From Enterobacter genomosp. O (lineage in GTDB: Bacteria > Pseudomonadota > Gammaproteobacteria > Enterobacterales > Enterobacteriaceae): DNA of 50,449 bases. The notes under the pieces are model-generated. The model made no database searches. It was not told where the DNA came from and was given only the letters and a program-made list of their open reading frames with translations. The DNA is taken from the NCBI RefSeq assembly GCF_001022965.1, contig NZ_LECZ01000015.1, positions 1 to 50,449 of the forward strand, read 5' to 3'. Positions 40,496 through 48,624 of this stretch are shown one piece after another (positions within the stretch are counted from its first letter, which is position 1; each line of letters starts with the position of its first letter). The position numbers and the translations under genes are program-made.

Positions 40496-40515
40496 TACTG
40501 TATATAAATACAGTG
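40496..40515 (+). promoter_or_regulatory. LexA (SOS) box before umuD
   Basis: TACTGTATATAAATACAGTG is nearly the consensus TACTGTATATATATACAGTA. It lies 12 bases before the umuD start, so LexA would block transcription until DNA damage. Confidence 0.93.
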
Positions 40516-40526
40516 CGGAGGTGCCT

Positions 40527-40955
40527 ATGTTTGAATTATTACGTGTCGATTGCGAACCGGAAATTATACCTATTCCTCTTTACAGTGAGAGGTGCCCAGC
40601 GGGTTTCCCGTCCCCGGCGCAGGACTATGTCGAAGCCGAACTTGACCTCAGTGATTACTGTATATCCAGACCCAGCTCGACATACTTTGTGCGAGCTATC
40701 GGTAATTCCATGAATGATATTGGGCTACATTCAGGCGATCTGATGATTGTTGATAAAGCCGAAAAGGCACAGCACGGCGATATCGTTATAGCTGAAATTG
40801 AAGGTGAATTTACTGTTAAGCGATTACTACTGAAACCGAGGCCAGGGTTACAGGCAATGAATCCGGCCTACCCTACTCTATGGCCAGAACCTGAGCAGCT
40901 ACAAATTTTCGGTGTCGTAACTGCCTTTGTACACAAAACCCGGGGACATGACTGA
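40527..40955 (+). CDS. umuD: UmuD-like SOS mutagenesis protein
   Basis: The product is 142 residues. The cleavage site lies in CPAGFPSPAQDY and is Ala-Gly rather than the Cys-Gly of chromosomal E. coli UmuD, as in MucA-type proteins. The catalytic Ser is in FVRAIGNSMNDIG and the catalytic Lys in GEFTVKRLLL. RecA-stimulated self-cleavage gives UmuD', the partner of UmuC in DNA polymerase V. ATG 40527 is preceded by GGAGGTG. The stop overlaps the umuC start (TGATG). Confidence 0.95.
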   Translation: MFELLRVDCEPEIIPIPLYSERCPAGFPSPAQDYVEAELDLSDYCISRPSSTYFVRAIGNSMNDIGLHSGDLMIVDKAEKAQHGDIVIAEIEGEFTVKRLLLKPRPGLQAMNPAYPTLWPEPEQLQIFGVVTAFVHKTRGHD

Positions 40956-42226
40956 TGTTCGCCCTGGCAGATGTGAACAGCTTCTATGCGAGTTGTGAGA
41001 AGGTCTTTCGTCCTGACTTGCGTGATAAACCAGTGATCGTTCTTAGTAATAACGATGGTTGTGTAATAGCGAGATCGAAGGAAGCGAAGCGGCTTGGAAT
41101 CAAGATGGGGATCCCATGGTTCCAGCTGAAGGCAATGCAGTTCCCGGAGAAAATCCTTACGTTTTCCAGCAATTATGAGCTGTACGCGAGTCTGAGCAAC
41201 AGGGTCATGGCACACCTGGAAGAACTGGCGCCCCGCGTTGAGCAGTATAGCATCGACGAGATGTTCCTAGACATTCGCGGCATCGATGGCTGTACTGACT
41301 TTGAAGATTTCGGGCGCCAGCTGCGCGAGCATGTCCTAAGCGGAACCGGACTCACAATTGGCGTCGGGATGGGGCCAACAAAAACTCTAGCAAAATCAGC
41401 ACAATGGGCTTCTAAGGAATGGCCACAGTTCGGCGGCGTGTTAGCCCTTAACACCAATAATCCAATGCGTACTGAAAAGTTGCTTTCTCTGCAACCGGTA
41501 GAGGAAATTTGGGGGGTTGGGCGCCGCATAGGCAAAAAGCTGAATACATACGGCGTGACGACCGCGCTGCAGCTGGCGCGCATGAACCCTGCCTTTGTGC
41601 GCAAGAACTTTACCGTGGTACTGGAGCGAACCGTACGTGAGCTGAACGGTGAGGCCTGTATATCTCTTGAAGAGGCACCGCCCGCGAAGCAGCAGATTGT
41701 CTGCAGCCGATCATTCGGGGAGCGCATCACGACTTACGAAGCGTTGCGGCAGGCTATCTGCCAGTATGCCGAACGCGCGGCTGAAAAGCTGCGGGGAGAG
41801 CATCAGTTCTGCCGGCACATATCGGTCTTTATCAAAACCTCCCCTTTCGCAGTCAACGAAGCGTATTACGGAAACGTGGCCAGCGAAAAGCTTCTTGTAC
41901 CTACCCGCGACACCCGGGACATCATTAATGCCGCAGTAAAGGCCCTGGACCGAATCTGGCTCGACGGGCATAGATATGCAAAGGCCGGCGTAATGCTGAA
42001 TGACTTCACTCCTACGGGAGTAGCACAGTTAAATCTTTTCGATGAGGCTAAGCCGCAGGAACGAAGCGAGGAGCTAATGAAAGCCCTGGATGGCATAAAC
42101 CATTCAGGGCTCGGGAGGGTATGGTTTGCTGGTCGTGGAATTGCACCAGAATGGCAAATGAAAAGAGAGATGCTTTCTCCGGCATACACGACCAGGTGGT
42201 CCGATATCCCCAGAGCCTCAATTTGA
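40955..42226 (+). CDS. umuC: UmuC-like Y-family DNA polymerase
   Basis: The product is 423 residues. LADVNSFYASCEKVFRPDLR carries the first catalytic Asp, EQYSIDEMFLDIRGI the second Asp/Glu pair, followed by GLTIGVGMGPTKTLAKSA and the helix-hairpin-helix region LSLQPVEEIWGVGRRIG. The C-terminal part includes TPTGVAQLNLFDEAKP, a beta-clamp-binding-type QLNLF. It performs translesion synthesis with UmuD' and RecA. The gene is intact and of normal length. It ends 3 bases before the convergent parR. Confidence 0.96.
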   Translation: MFALADVNSFYASCEKVFRPDLRDKPVIVLSNNDGCVIARSKEAKRLGIKMGIPWFQLKAMQFPEKILTFSSNYELYASLSNRVMAHLEELAPRVEQYSIDEMFLDIRGIDGCTDFEDFGRQLREHVLSGTGLTIGVGMGPTKTLAKSAQWASKEWPQFGGVLALNTNNPMRTEKLLSLQPVEEIWGVGRRIGKKLNTYGVTTALQLARMNPAFVRKNFTVVLERTVRELNGEACISLEEAPPAKQQIVCSRSFGERITTYEALRQAICQYAERAAEKLRGEHQFCRHISVFIKTSPFAVNEAYYGNVASEKLLVPTRDTRDIINAAVKALDRIWLDGHRYAKAGVMLNDFTPTGVAQLNLFDEAKPQERSEELMKALDGINHSGLGRVWFAGRGIAPEWQMKREMLSPAYTTRWSDIPRASI

Positions 42227-42229
42227 GTA

Positions 42230-42619
42230 TCAGAAGAGGCCTTTCATTTTGACTCGGGCCTCTTCAAGTCGCCGCTGCTCATCATCTTCTACGACTTCAG
42301 GTTTGATTGCAGAATCAAATGTCCCTGCCCCCAGTTCTGTAAGCACATCACGAATATTGGCCTGGGACGGCTTCCATCCCGTTGTCTGACTGAGTAAACC
42401 TACCAGACTATCTGCAGTGAAACTCTTATCCAACAACAGTGCAAGTAAGCCAGGAAGCCGTGGGTCGAGGTGGTGAAGTGCTAAGCCGGAGATAAGCGCT
42501 CTCCTATATAAATCTCCTCTATCGCTCCGTGGGACAGAATCAATAATGTCTAAAGACATATTGTCCGCCGCCTGGTCCGGATGAAGATATACCGTAAACT
42601 TCTTCCGTTCCTCGCTCAC
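42230..42619 (-). CDS. parR: ParR/StbB, centromere-binding adaptor of a ParM system
   Basis: The product is 129 residues. KFTVYLHPDQAADNMSLDII, then RGDLYRRALISGLALHHLDP matches StbB/ParR (N-terminal RHH-type DNA-binding). The charged C-terminus (EDDEQRRLEEARVKMKGLF) would contact the ParM filament. It starts 4 bases after the parM stop. StbB works with StbA in R100-type plasmids. Confidence 0.85.
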   Translation of the reverse strand: MSEERKKFTVYLHPDQAADNMSLDIIDSVPRSDRGDLYRRALISGLALHHLDPRLPGLLALLLDKSFTADSLVGLLSQTTGWKPSQANIRDVLTELGAGTFDSAIKPEVVEDDEQRRLEEARVKMKGLF

Positions 42620-42623
42620 AGTC

Positions 42624-43595
42624 CTATTCCCCTTTAAATGCTGCGATGGCTTCTACGAGTGATGTTTGCGGCGAGTCCATCATGACAACCTTCGAGCCCA
42701 GATGCTGCCAAGCAGCCTTAACAGCATCCTCGATCAGTGGCGCACCGCCACCAACAATATAAACCCGGTTAACGTCCCTGAACCCTGCCAGGTCATCGAC
42801 AACTTGGGCACCCAGTGTAGCGATCGCGCTATCGATGGTATCCAACACCAGTGCTGTCTTGCTTTCATCGTTGATAACCTGACGGACGAAGTCAGCGTTT
42901 GTTCGCTGTTTGATAAGTTCATCAGCGACCATAGCACTCGTGTTGCTGGATGCCATTTTTAACGCCGTGAGTGCAGCGTTCGTCACCAAGGATACGCCGA
43001 TATCCGAGTTTCCGTGTATCGCGCTGACAGAGTCGAACTGACCAACGATAACGCCAACGTCGAGAGTTGTACCTCCGAGATCAATCACCAGAGACTTTTC
43101 GTACTGCCCTACATTGTCTTTCACCAGGCGTTCAAATACGGCAGGCAAGGATTCAGGCATGACTTCGACGTGCTCAATGGTAAACACCTCGCCTTTGTTC
43201 AGCTTGACCGGACGCATCAGATTGTCAGTTTTCCGCTGAATATTCAGCTCATTCTTCTGACAATCCCTGGTGTAGAACTCACTAATAGGTAAGGTCACTG
43301 TCAGTGAGACAGGCTGAGGTTTCAGCCCGCTGTTCAGAAGTGCATGGTGAACCGCCAGAACGTTTACATCGGTATATTGATACTCAATATGAGTAGTAAG
43401 AATGGATTCATTGCTGACTTCGTCATATGTGTACTTTTTACCTTCAAGCTCATAGTTGAAGGTCTGACGTACACCCATACCCTCCACTTTCCAACCCTCA
43501 CGAAAAGAGTTAGATGACAATGACTTATGAAGTTTCTTATTGTTGATCCATGCAAGTTTTACAGTTGTAGAACCATCATCACAATACACTTTCAT
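42624..43595 (-). CDS. parM: ParM/StbA actin-like plasmid partition ATPase
   Basis: The product is 323 residues, starting MKVYCDDGSTTVKLAWINNK (phosphate-1 loop). It then has SLVIDLGGTTLDVGVIVGQF (phosphate-2) and NRVYIVGGGAPLIEDAVKAA (adenosine loop), the actin/HSP70 fold motifs of ParM. Filaments push sister plasmids apart through ParR-parC. ATG 43595 is used because it begins the actin fold; an upstream start at 43652 adds an unlikely leader. Confidence 0.93.
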   Translation of the reverse strand: MKVYCDDGSTTVKLAWINNKKLHKSLSSNSFREGWKVEGMGVRQTFNYELEGKKYTYDEVSNESILTTHIEYQYTDVNVLAVHHALLNSGLKPQPVSLTVTLPISEFYTRDCQKNELNIQRKTDNLMRPVKLNKGEVFTIEHVEVMPESLPAVFERLVKDNVGQYEKSLVIDLGGTTLDVGVIVGQFDSVSAIHGNSDIGVSLVTNAALTALKMASSNTSAMVADELIKQRTNADFVRQVINDESKTALVLDTIDSAIATLGAQVVDDLAGFRDVNRVYIVGGGAPLIEDAVKAAWQHLGSKVVMMDSPQTSLVEAIAAFKGE

Positions 43596-43599
43596 CCTG

Positions 43600-43838
43600 A
43601 ACCCCTTGATACTCAAATTGAGAAATCCGATTGAACTTAAGTGTCTAAACACTCAGATTGAGTATTAAATCATAAGTGTGAAATATTAAAACACAAGTAA
43701 TATTTATGATGTATTAAAAAATAACTCACAAATCATACTTCACACATCATACTTCATAAATTTTATTGCAAGCATTGACTATAACTGCGTATGTGACAGA
43801 ATAAATCATACTTCACACATCACATTTATGAGGCAGAA
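43600..43838. promoter_or_regulatory. Shared centromere/promoter region between parM and parA
   Basis: This is the divergent intergenic region. AATCATACTTCACACATCA occurs at about 43732-43750 and 43803-43821, with more TCATACTTCA half-sites between them. Close to parM are other repeats (ACTTAAGTGTCTAAACACTC, ACTCAGATTGAGTATTAA). The two sets probably bind the RHH protein of the ParA system and ParR respectively. Both operons probably start here. Related TCATACTTCACATATCATAC text recurs after the parA operon at 44764-44795. Confidence 0.75.
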
Positions 43839-44477
43839 ATGATTACTGTCGTAGGTGGAAATAAAGGCGGTTCAGGTAAAACAACAACGGCGTCAAACCT
43901 GGCAATAGCATTAGCGCATGAAGGCCAAGATGTATGCCTATTAAATGGAGACCTGCAGCGGACGGCCGCTAAACATCATGCTGAGCGTGAAGCTTCGGGG
44001 ATAGAGCCAACATTCACGCTCATCGAAAAATTCGATAATCTGACACAGACCCTTCGAGCATTAGACGAAAAATATGATCATGTAATCGTGGATGTGGCTG
44101 GCAGAAACTCAAGAGAATTCATTACCAGTGGCGTCGTCGCACATCAGATCATTGCACCATTACAATGCTCACAGCCCGACCTTGATACATTGACAGAACT
44201 TGCTCAGCAGATTGAAGCTATGCGAGATCTCAACCCTGAGCTGAAAGTCTATTGCTTACAAAGCATGGCTACCACAAACCCAGTGCTAAGAGGAAATGAA
44301 CGGAAAGAGTTTCTGGAGTACCTGGAAGAGTTTCCAACTATTGAAACGCTGCAAACAGTAATCTGTTTCCGCAAGGTCTATCGAGATTGCATGAGCAACG
44401 GAACTGGCGTCGTAGAAACGAATAATGAAGCGGCAAAAGCAGAAATTATGCAATTAATGAAAGAGGTATTCGGATAA
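43839..44477 (+). CDS. parA: ParA-type partition ATPase (type Ib)
   Basis: The product is 212 residues. The deviant Walker A is GGNKGGSGKTTTASNLAIAL. Walker A' is DHVIVDVAGRNSREF. It lacks the N-terminal HTH of type Ia ParA, so autoregulation falls to its small partner. It moves plasmids over the nucleoid. Its stop overlaps the next start (TAATGG). Together with the divergent ParM it gives the plasmid two kinds of partition engine. Confidence 0.93.
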   Translation: MITVVGGNKGGSGKTTTASNLAIALAHEGQDVCLLNGDLQRTAAKHHAEREASGIEPTFTLIEKFDNLTQTLRALDEKYDHVIVDVAGRNSREFITSGVVAHQIIAPLQCSQPDLDTLTELAQQIEAMRDLNPELKVYCLQSMATTNPVLRGNERKEFLEYLEEFPTIETLQTVICFRKVYRDCMSNGTGVVETNNEAAKAEIMQLMKEVFG

Positions 44478-44755
44478 TGGTTAAAAAGCCGAGCCAGCAA
44501 GCGACAGGCAGAACAGGTGTCACGGCAGAACAAGCTGAAGCCCTCGCGCAGCGTCTTGCAGATAAACCTTACGGAGCACCAGAAAAACCGGAACCTGAAA
44601 AACAGTGCCGCACAACAATCTCATTAGGGGAGTCTATGTTAGTGAAGGTCGAAGACATCGCACTGCGGAACAAGCGTAACGGAAAGGATCCTAAAAACGT
44701 CAGTGCTATAGTCAGAGAAGCCCTCGAACTTTACTTTCAGAAAACAGGCGAATAA
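44477..44755 (+). CDS. Small RHH-type centromere-binding partner of ParA
   Basis: The product is 92 residues. A disordered basic N-terminus (KKPSQQATGRTGVTAEQAEA) is followed by CRTTISLGESMLVKVEDIAL and VSAIVREALELYFQK, a ribbon-helix-helix fold. ParB-like partners of type Ib systems have this size and layout. It would bind the TCATACTTCACA repeats at both ends of the operon and repress it. Confidence 0.8.
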   Translation: MVKKPSQQATGRTGVTAEQAEALAQRLADKPYGAPEKPEPEKQCRTTISLGESMLVKVEDIALRNKRNGKDPKNVSAIVREALELYFQKTGE

Positions 44756-44763
44756 AAACAATA

Positions 44764-44814
44764 CCATATCATAAGTATGATATGTGAAGTATGAATTAGG
44801 CCGCATTTGCGGCC
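44764..44814 (+). promoter_or_regulatory. Distal partition-type repeats followed by a terminator hairpin
   Basis: ATCATAAGTATGATATGTGAAGTATGA (listed in part: ATCATAAGTATGAT and TGTGAAGTATGA) is the inverse of the TCATACTTCACA repeat upstream of parA. A hairpin GGCCGC/ATTT/GCGGCC at 44799-44814 with TTT after it ends the operon. Repeats on both sides of a par operon are known for pB171-type par2 loci. Confidence 0.7.
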
Positions 44815-44853
44815 TTTCCCATACCATGCAGATCCTCAAAGCCTGAAGAGAAA

Positions 44854-45633
44854 CTAAATGGTTCCTTTGAGTAATGCCACAGCATCAGCCCCCGGCATCT
44901 GAAACTGTACCCTGTGCCGTGCCGCCACATCGAGCGCAAACACCTTCGTATACACCTCCGTCGAGCTGATGCTCTTATGTCCCATTAAACTCTGCAGCAC
45001 CTTCAGTGGTATACCGGCATACAGCATGTGCATGGCGTAGGAATGACGGAACGTGTGCGGTGTCACCGGCACGGAGAACGTCACCCCGTCGGCCGCTGCC
45101 GCTTCAACCGCTTCGCTGAGCCAGGTGCGGACCGTCCGATCGGTGATCTCCCAGATACGCGCCTTCTCGGTTCTGCCGCTTCGCTTGTTGCGTCGTTCAA
45201 GAGGTATTTTCAGCGTGGCCACCATCATCTCCAGCTGACCGACATAGTTCGCATCGGAAAGCGGAACCAGCCGGTGAGCCTGACTGCCGGCAGGTGAGCG
45301 GCCGGCCGTTCGGGCCGCTTTCTCCGCCCGCTGCTTGAGTGTGGCCAGCTGCACGAACGGGTAGGGCGGCGTCAGGGAAAAATCACTCCGGGTCAGCGCC
45401 AGCGCCTCGTTAATGCGCGCACCGGTGTTCCAGAGGGTTGCCAGCAACATCTTGCGGTGGAGATCGGGAACATAGTGGAGCAGGGCACTCACTTCCGGCG
45501 CCAGCAGATATTTCGGCAGTTCGTCCTGAACGAGCGCCATCTGACGCAGGGCCAGTGCGGCAGGGTAGTCGATGGCCACCGGCAGCTGCGCGGCCGAAAA
45601 AGAAACGCCCTGGCCTGGTATTGCCGGCATCAT
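44854..45633 (-). CDS. resD: ResD-like tyrosine recombinase (plasmid multimer resolution)
   Basis: The product is about 259 residues. It starts MMPAIPGQGVSFSAAQLPVA, contains LATLWNTGARINEALALTRS (first catalytic Arg) and ends TPHTFRHSYAMHMLYAGIPL (H-x-x-R) with GHKSISSTEVYTKVFALDVA (His and Tyr). The text is almost that of ResD from F. It resolves plasmid dimers at a site near an origin. The start at 45633 or 45630 overlaps the stop of the preceding 115-residue gene. Confidence 0.93.
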   Translation of the reverse strand: MMPAIPGQGVSFSAAQLPVAIDYPAALALRQMALVQDELPKYLLAPEVSALLHYVPDLHRKMLLATLWNTGARINEALALTRSDFSLTPPYPFVQLATLKQRAEKAARTAGRSPAGSQAHRLVPLSDANYVGQLEMMVATLKIPLERRNKRSGRTEKARIWEITDRTVRTWLSEAVEAAAADGVTFSVPVTPHTFRHSYAMHMLYAGIPLKVLQSLMGHKSISSTEVYTKVFALDVAARHRVQFQMPGADAVALLKGTI

Positions 45634-45977
45634 TGCTTGTTGCCCCTGCCGGACAGGTATTGCTCTGTAAGTCGTGCCAGTGCTTTCTGCGCGTAATCCT
45701 CGCCCGGGAGCACACTGATTTCTCCCCGGCGTTCCATCTCGGCACCGATGGCGCTCAGGGTCGTCATCACCGGCAGCTGCCGGCGAAGCTGCAGGGCATG
45801 ACCGCACGCTGTGCGGATTCGATCGGCAAACGCATCCTCATCGCGGGAATAAGCCCCGGGGTCCGGCCGTTCCCTGCCGTCCTTTTCAGACTGCAGTTGC
45901 TGGCACAGTTTCAGCAGGCTAATAATGTCATCGGCGGCTTCGTTTGCATGCGGATCGTTGAGATAATGGGGTTTCAC
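45630..45977 (-). CDS. Unknown protein upstream of resD, 115 residues
   Basis: MKPHYLNDPHANEAADDIIS, LLKLCQQLQSEKDGRERPDP, DEDAFADRIRTACGHALQLR. Helical and charged, no family recognised. Its stop overlaps the ATGATG start of resD, so the two are translated together and a role with the recombinase is possible. Confidence 0.72.
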   Translation of the reverse strand: MKPHYLNDPHANEAADDIISLLKLCQQLQSEKDGRERPDPGAYSRDEDAFADRIRTACGHALQLRRQLPVMTTLSAIGAEMERRGEISVLPGEDYAQKALARLTEQYLSGRGNKQ

Positions 45978-45980
45978 TGG

Positions 45981-46640
45981 TTATCCTTTTTCATCAGGGG
46001 ACAGGTCGTTCTGAATCTTCCGCTGGCGTTGCACATGCCGGTGCCACAGCGCGCGCCGGTTGCGCCACAGGATGGACCCGATCCGCCTGCACAGTTCCCC
46101 TTCGCGCGGGGGAGGAAGATCGCAGATCCGGCGAAGACGCCAGGCTATCAGCAGAACTTTCAGCCCCAGACGGGCATACTGGTACCGGGCGGATTCCGTG
46201 ACGTCAGGTGGTGATTCGTACCGGAATACGCTTTCAATAACGTACCGGGCCTCCCTGTTCAGCGCCGGCAGGTTACGGAGACGGAAAAGCAGCCCGGGAG
46301 GAAGCGAACGCCAGTCTCCCTCGACGCCTTCCAGACTCAGGAGAGGCAGCGCCTTTACCGACCAGTTTTTTTTCACTGGCTCCGCATCGCAGGCCACATC
46401 ACTGCACTGATCGGCAAAGTGCTCCAGCAGACAGATCAGTTCCGTGCTGATAAAGAGGCGCTCGCGGACCAGTTTCTCCTCTGACGCTCTTTCCTCACGC
46501 TTGCGGGTGAAGTAATGCGTCAGCGCTACACCTCCAAAAGCAGCTCCAACCGACGTAACAGCCGTGATAATTTGTGGTGCCAGGCCAATACTGTCCTTCA
46601 CCACCTTCACGCCTTCGGTCGCAATAAACCAGTCAGCCAT
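45981..46640 (-). CDS. Unknown membrane-anchored protein, 219 residues
   Basis: A hydrophobic stretch near residues 18-40 (SIGLAPQIITAVTSVGAAFG) is followed by a basic, Arg-rich soluble part with LFISTELICLLEHFADQCSD and LRRICDLPPPREGELCRRIG. No family recognised. It ends 4 bases before the 115-residue gene, so it is probably in the resD transcript. Confidence 0.65.
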   Translation of the reverse strand: MADWFIATEGVKVVKDSIGLAPQIITAVTSVGAAFGGVALTHYFTRKREERASEEKLVRERLFISTELICLLEHFADQCSDVACDAEPVKKNWSVKALPLLSLEGVEGDWRSLPPGLLFRLRNLPALNREARYVIESVFRYESPPDVTESARYQYARLGLKVLLIAWRLRRICDLPPPREGELCRRIGSILWRNRRALWHRHVQRQRKIQNDLSPDEKG

Positions 46641-46670
46641 AATTGTTCCCTTACTGAAAAATCCCGCCGG

Positions 46671-47000
46671 TCATACTGACGCCGCGCTACCACGGAACGG
46701 CTCAAAGGCCCGCATGGCGTCCGCCCTGGAGGGCAGCTCGATACAGTCCCCGCACTGCGGGTTGATCTCTTCGTCAGTGGCCTCGTTATACCGCATACGC
46801 AGCCGCCATCCCTTCATCGGTGCCGCGTTCTGTATGGCCAGCACCATCCCTTCCGGCGACAGCAGCTCACGGAGGGTGTAGCAGGCGCCGATCCGGGTCG
46901 AGTCCCGCAGCCACATCACGGGGTACTCACTGACCAGCTGGTCATACACACATTCCGGCGTATGGAAGTAATTCCCGTCCGCCCTGCATAAATCACACAT
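46671..47000 (-). CDS. Unknown Cys-containing protein, 109 residues
   Basis: MCDLCRADGNYFHTPECVYD has two Cys-x-x-Cys-like elements at the N-terminus and INPQCGDCIELPSRADAMRA near the end; together these could bind zinc. No named family recognised. AGGAAGGGTT before the ATG is a good binding site. Confidence 0.65.
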   Translation of the reverse strand: MCDLCRADGNYFHTPECVYDQLVSEYPVMWLRDSTRIGACYTLRELLSPEGMVLAIQNAAPMKGWRLRMRYNEATDEEINPQCGDCIELPSRADAMRAFEPFRGSAASV

Positions 47001-47031
47001 AACCCTTCCTCTACTTATAAATCCCGCCCCG

Positions 47032-47361
47032 CTACCGGACCTGAGTAGCAGGCTCCTTCACTGCAAACCAGCTGCTGTGCTGGCCAAGACAGGCTGTGGC
47101 GTTAATCATCCGGCCACCGTTCGCCGTGATCATGATCTGCCCGTCCGGCCAGCGCTCAGGGACCCCGAGCTTCATACCGGTTTCCGTGTTCACCGCATTC
47201 AGGCGACCGTCGCGGGGGATGATCTCAATGTTGCCCGTCGGCAGGGAGCAGGAAACAATGCCCTTACCGTTATCGCGTTCCTGCAGGTAGCGATAAAGAT
47301 TAACTCCCGCGACAGTCAGGGACACAATAATGCCCACATTTATAATTTTCTTGATAAGCAC
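47032..47361 (-). CDS. Unknown small protein with N-terminal membrane segment, 109 residues
   Basis: MLIKKIINVGIIVSLTVAGV is a membrane anchor or signal. The rest is a small beta-rich periplasmic part (GNIEIIPRDGRLNAVNTETG, MITANGGRMINATACLGQHS). No family recognised. AAAAGGAAGTGAAG is the binding site. It is first of a minus-strand series that leads to resD. Confidence 0.65.
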   Translation of the reverse strand: MLIKKIINVGIIVSLTVAGVNLYRYLQERDNGKGIVSCSLPTGNIEIIPRDGRLNAVNTETGMKLGVPERWPDGQIMITANGGRMINATACLGQHSSWFAVKEPATQVR

Positions 47362-47739
47362 TTCACTTCCTTTTCGCTGAAACAGTCATTCAGAGTAATT
47401 ATGACGCGCAGCACAATCAGCTGGGCACAACCCAGCATCTGTCACCCGGATAATTTTCCCGTGCCGTCATCATTTTCAGGCTGACAATAAGCATCCATAT
47501 AGCCACGCCGGTAAATTACCGGAGAGCCGTTTCCGGCAGATCCGACTTTCTGGCGTATACCAACTTTCCGGAAGTGTACCACGGCGGGGAAATAAGCAAA
47601 GCGGCGTTTTCCGGTGTGCAGCGCCCGGTCATCCGGGACAGGATGAAACACAACATATGGTGTGTCGCCTCGGCAGGAAAGCGACGGTGACCACAAGATA
47701 TGGCCTGCGGGGGCCGCTGCGCGACGGGGTGCGGAAAGA
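47362..47739. other. Noncoding stretch before the vapBC control region
   Basis: About 380 bases with no gene that I can support. One half-site of the 28-bp element (AGATCCGACTTTC, about 47538) is present, matching the left half of the kfrA copy. Otherwise nothing clear. Confidence 0.45.
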
Positions 47740-47925
47740 AGATCCGGAACTGAGGGTTTTCGGATCTTCCTTGAAAAAGAGAAGAAACGGATAGGTAAAG
47801 CATATCCATATGCCTGACATCTGCATAGGTATGGCATACGCATATACTCGCCATCTGCATATGCAATATCTATACATATGCCGAACATCTGCCTATACTG
47901 AACATATGCACACACCCGGTGCAAT
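47740..47925. promoter_or_regulatory. vapBC upstream control region: 28-bp inverted repeat and 34-bp repeats
   Basis: A 28-bp inverted repeat (47740-47767, AGATCCG...CGGATCT) matches the one upstream of kfrA at 21 of 28 positions and has the same length. It is followed by an AT-rich array in which CATCTGC recurs exactly every 34 bases (47818, 47852, 47886), each copy followed by CATATG-type palindromes. Both arrays then run into ACACCCGG before the gene. The element may be the binding site for the KfrA-like protein; VapBC itself would bind nearer the start. Confidence 0.65.
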
Positions 47926-47980
47926 CAACCTCATTCCGGATATGCGTCACATATCCATATTTACCCGGGAGAGAAAGAAC

Positions 47981-48211
47981 ATGAGAACCGTATCCATTTT
48001 TAAAAACGGCAACAACCGCGCCATCCGCCTGCCCCGCGATCTGGATTTTGAGGGGGTGAGCGAGCTGGAGATCGTCAGGGAAGGGGACAGCATCATCCTG
48101 CGTCCCGTCCGGCCGACCTGGCGCTCGTTCGCGCAGCTCGAAAAAGCTGACCCGGACTTTATGGCGGAGCGCGGGGACGTTGTCAGCGACGAAGGACGGG
48201 TTAACCTGTGA
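47981..48211 (+). CDS. vapB: VapB antitoxin (AbrB type)
   Basis: The product is 76 residues. MRTVSIFKNGNNRAIRLPRD, then LEIVREGDSIILRPVRPTW, is the AbrB/SpoVT DNA-binding fold. The C-terminal FMAERGDVVSDEGRVNL region masks the VapC active site. It matches the enteric plasmid VapB (MvpA). GGGAGAGAAAGAAC is the binding site. It ends in a GTGA overlap with vapC. Confidence 0.95.
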   Translation: MRTVSIFKNGNNRAIRLPRDLDFEGVSELEIVREGDSIILRPVRPTWRSFAQLEKADPDFMAERGDVVSDEGRVNL

Positions 48212-48624
48212 ACAGGATCTATATGCTCGACACGAACATCTGCTCGTTCATCATGCGCGAGCAGCCGGAAGCCGTGCTGAAGCGCCTGGAGCAGGCGGTG
48301 CTGCGGGGTCACCGTATCGTGGTTTCGGCCATCACCTACTCCGAGATGCGCTTCGGCGCCACCGGCCCGAAGGCCTCGCCGCGACACATCGAGCTGGTCG
48401 ACGCGTTCTGCGCCCGCCTCGATGCCATCCTGCCCTGGGATCGCGCCGCGGTGGATGCGACCACGGAGATTAAGGTGGCGCTGCGCCTCGCCGGGACGCC
48501 GATCGGCCCGAACGACACGGCGATCGCCGGGCACGCCATCGCCGCCGGCGCCGTACTGGTGACGAACAATACGCGGGAGTTTGAGCGGGTGCCGGGTCTG
48601 GTACCTGAAGACTGGGTGAAGTGA
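48208..48624 (+). CDS. vapC: VapC toxin, PIN-domain ribonuclease
   Basis: The product is 138 residues, starting with GTG. YMLDTNICSFIMREQPEAVL carries the first Asp, VVSAITYSEMRFGATGPKAS the Glu, and GTPIGPNDTAIAGHAIAAGA and VLVTNNTREFERVPGL the other acidic residues. Enteric VapC cleaves the initiator tRNA and so stops translation. Nearly the same as plasmid MvpT. Acts in plasmid maintenance. Confidence 0.95.
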   Translation: MNRIYMLDTNICSFIMREQPEAVLKRLEQAVLRGHRIVVSAITYSEMRFGATGPKASPRHIELVDAFCARLDAILPWDRAAVDATTEIKVALRLAGTPIGPNDTAIAGHAIAAGAVLVTNNTREFERVPGLVPEDWVK

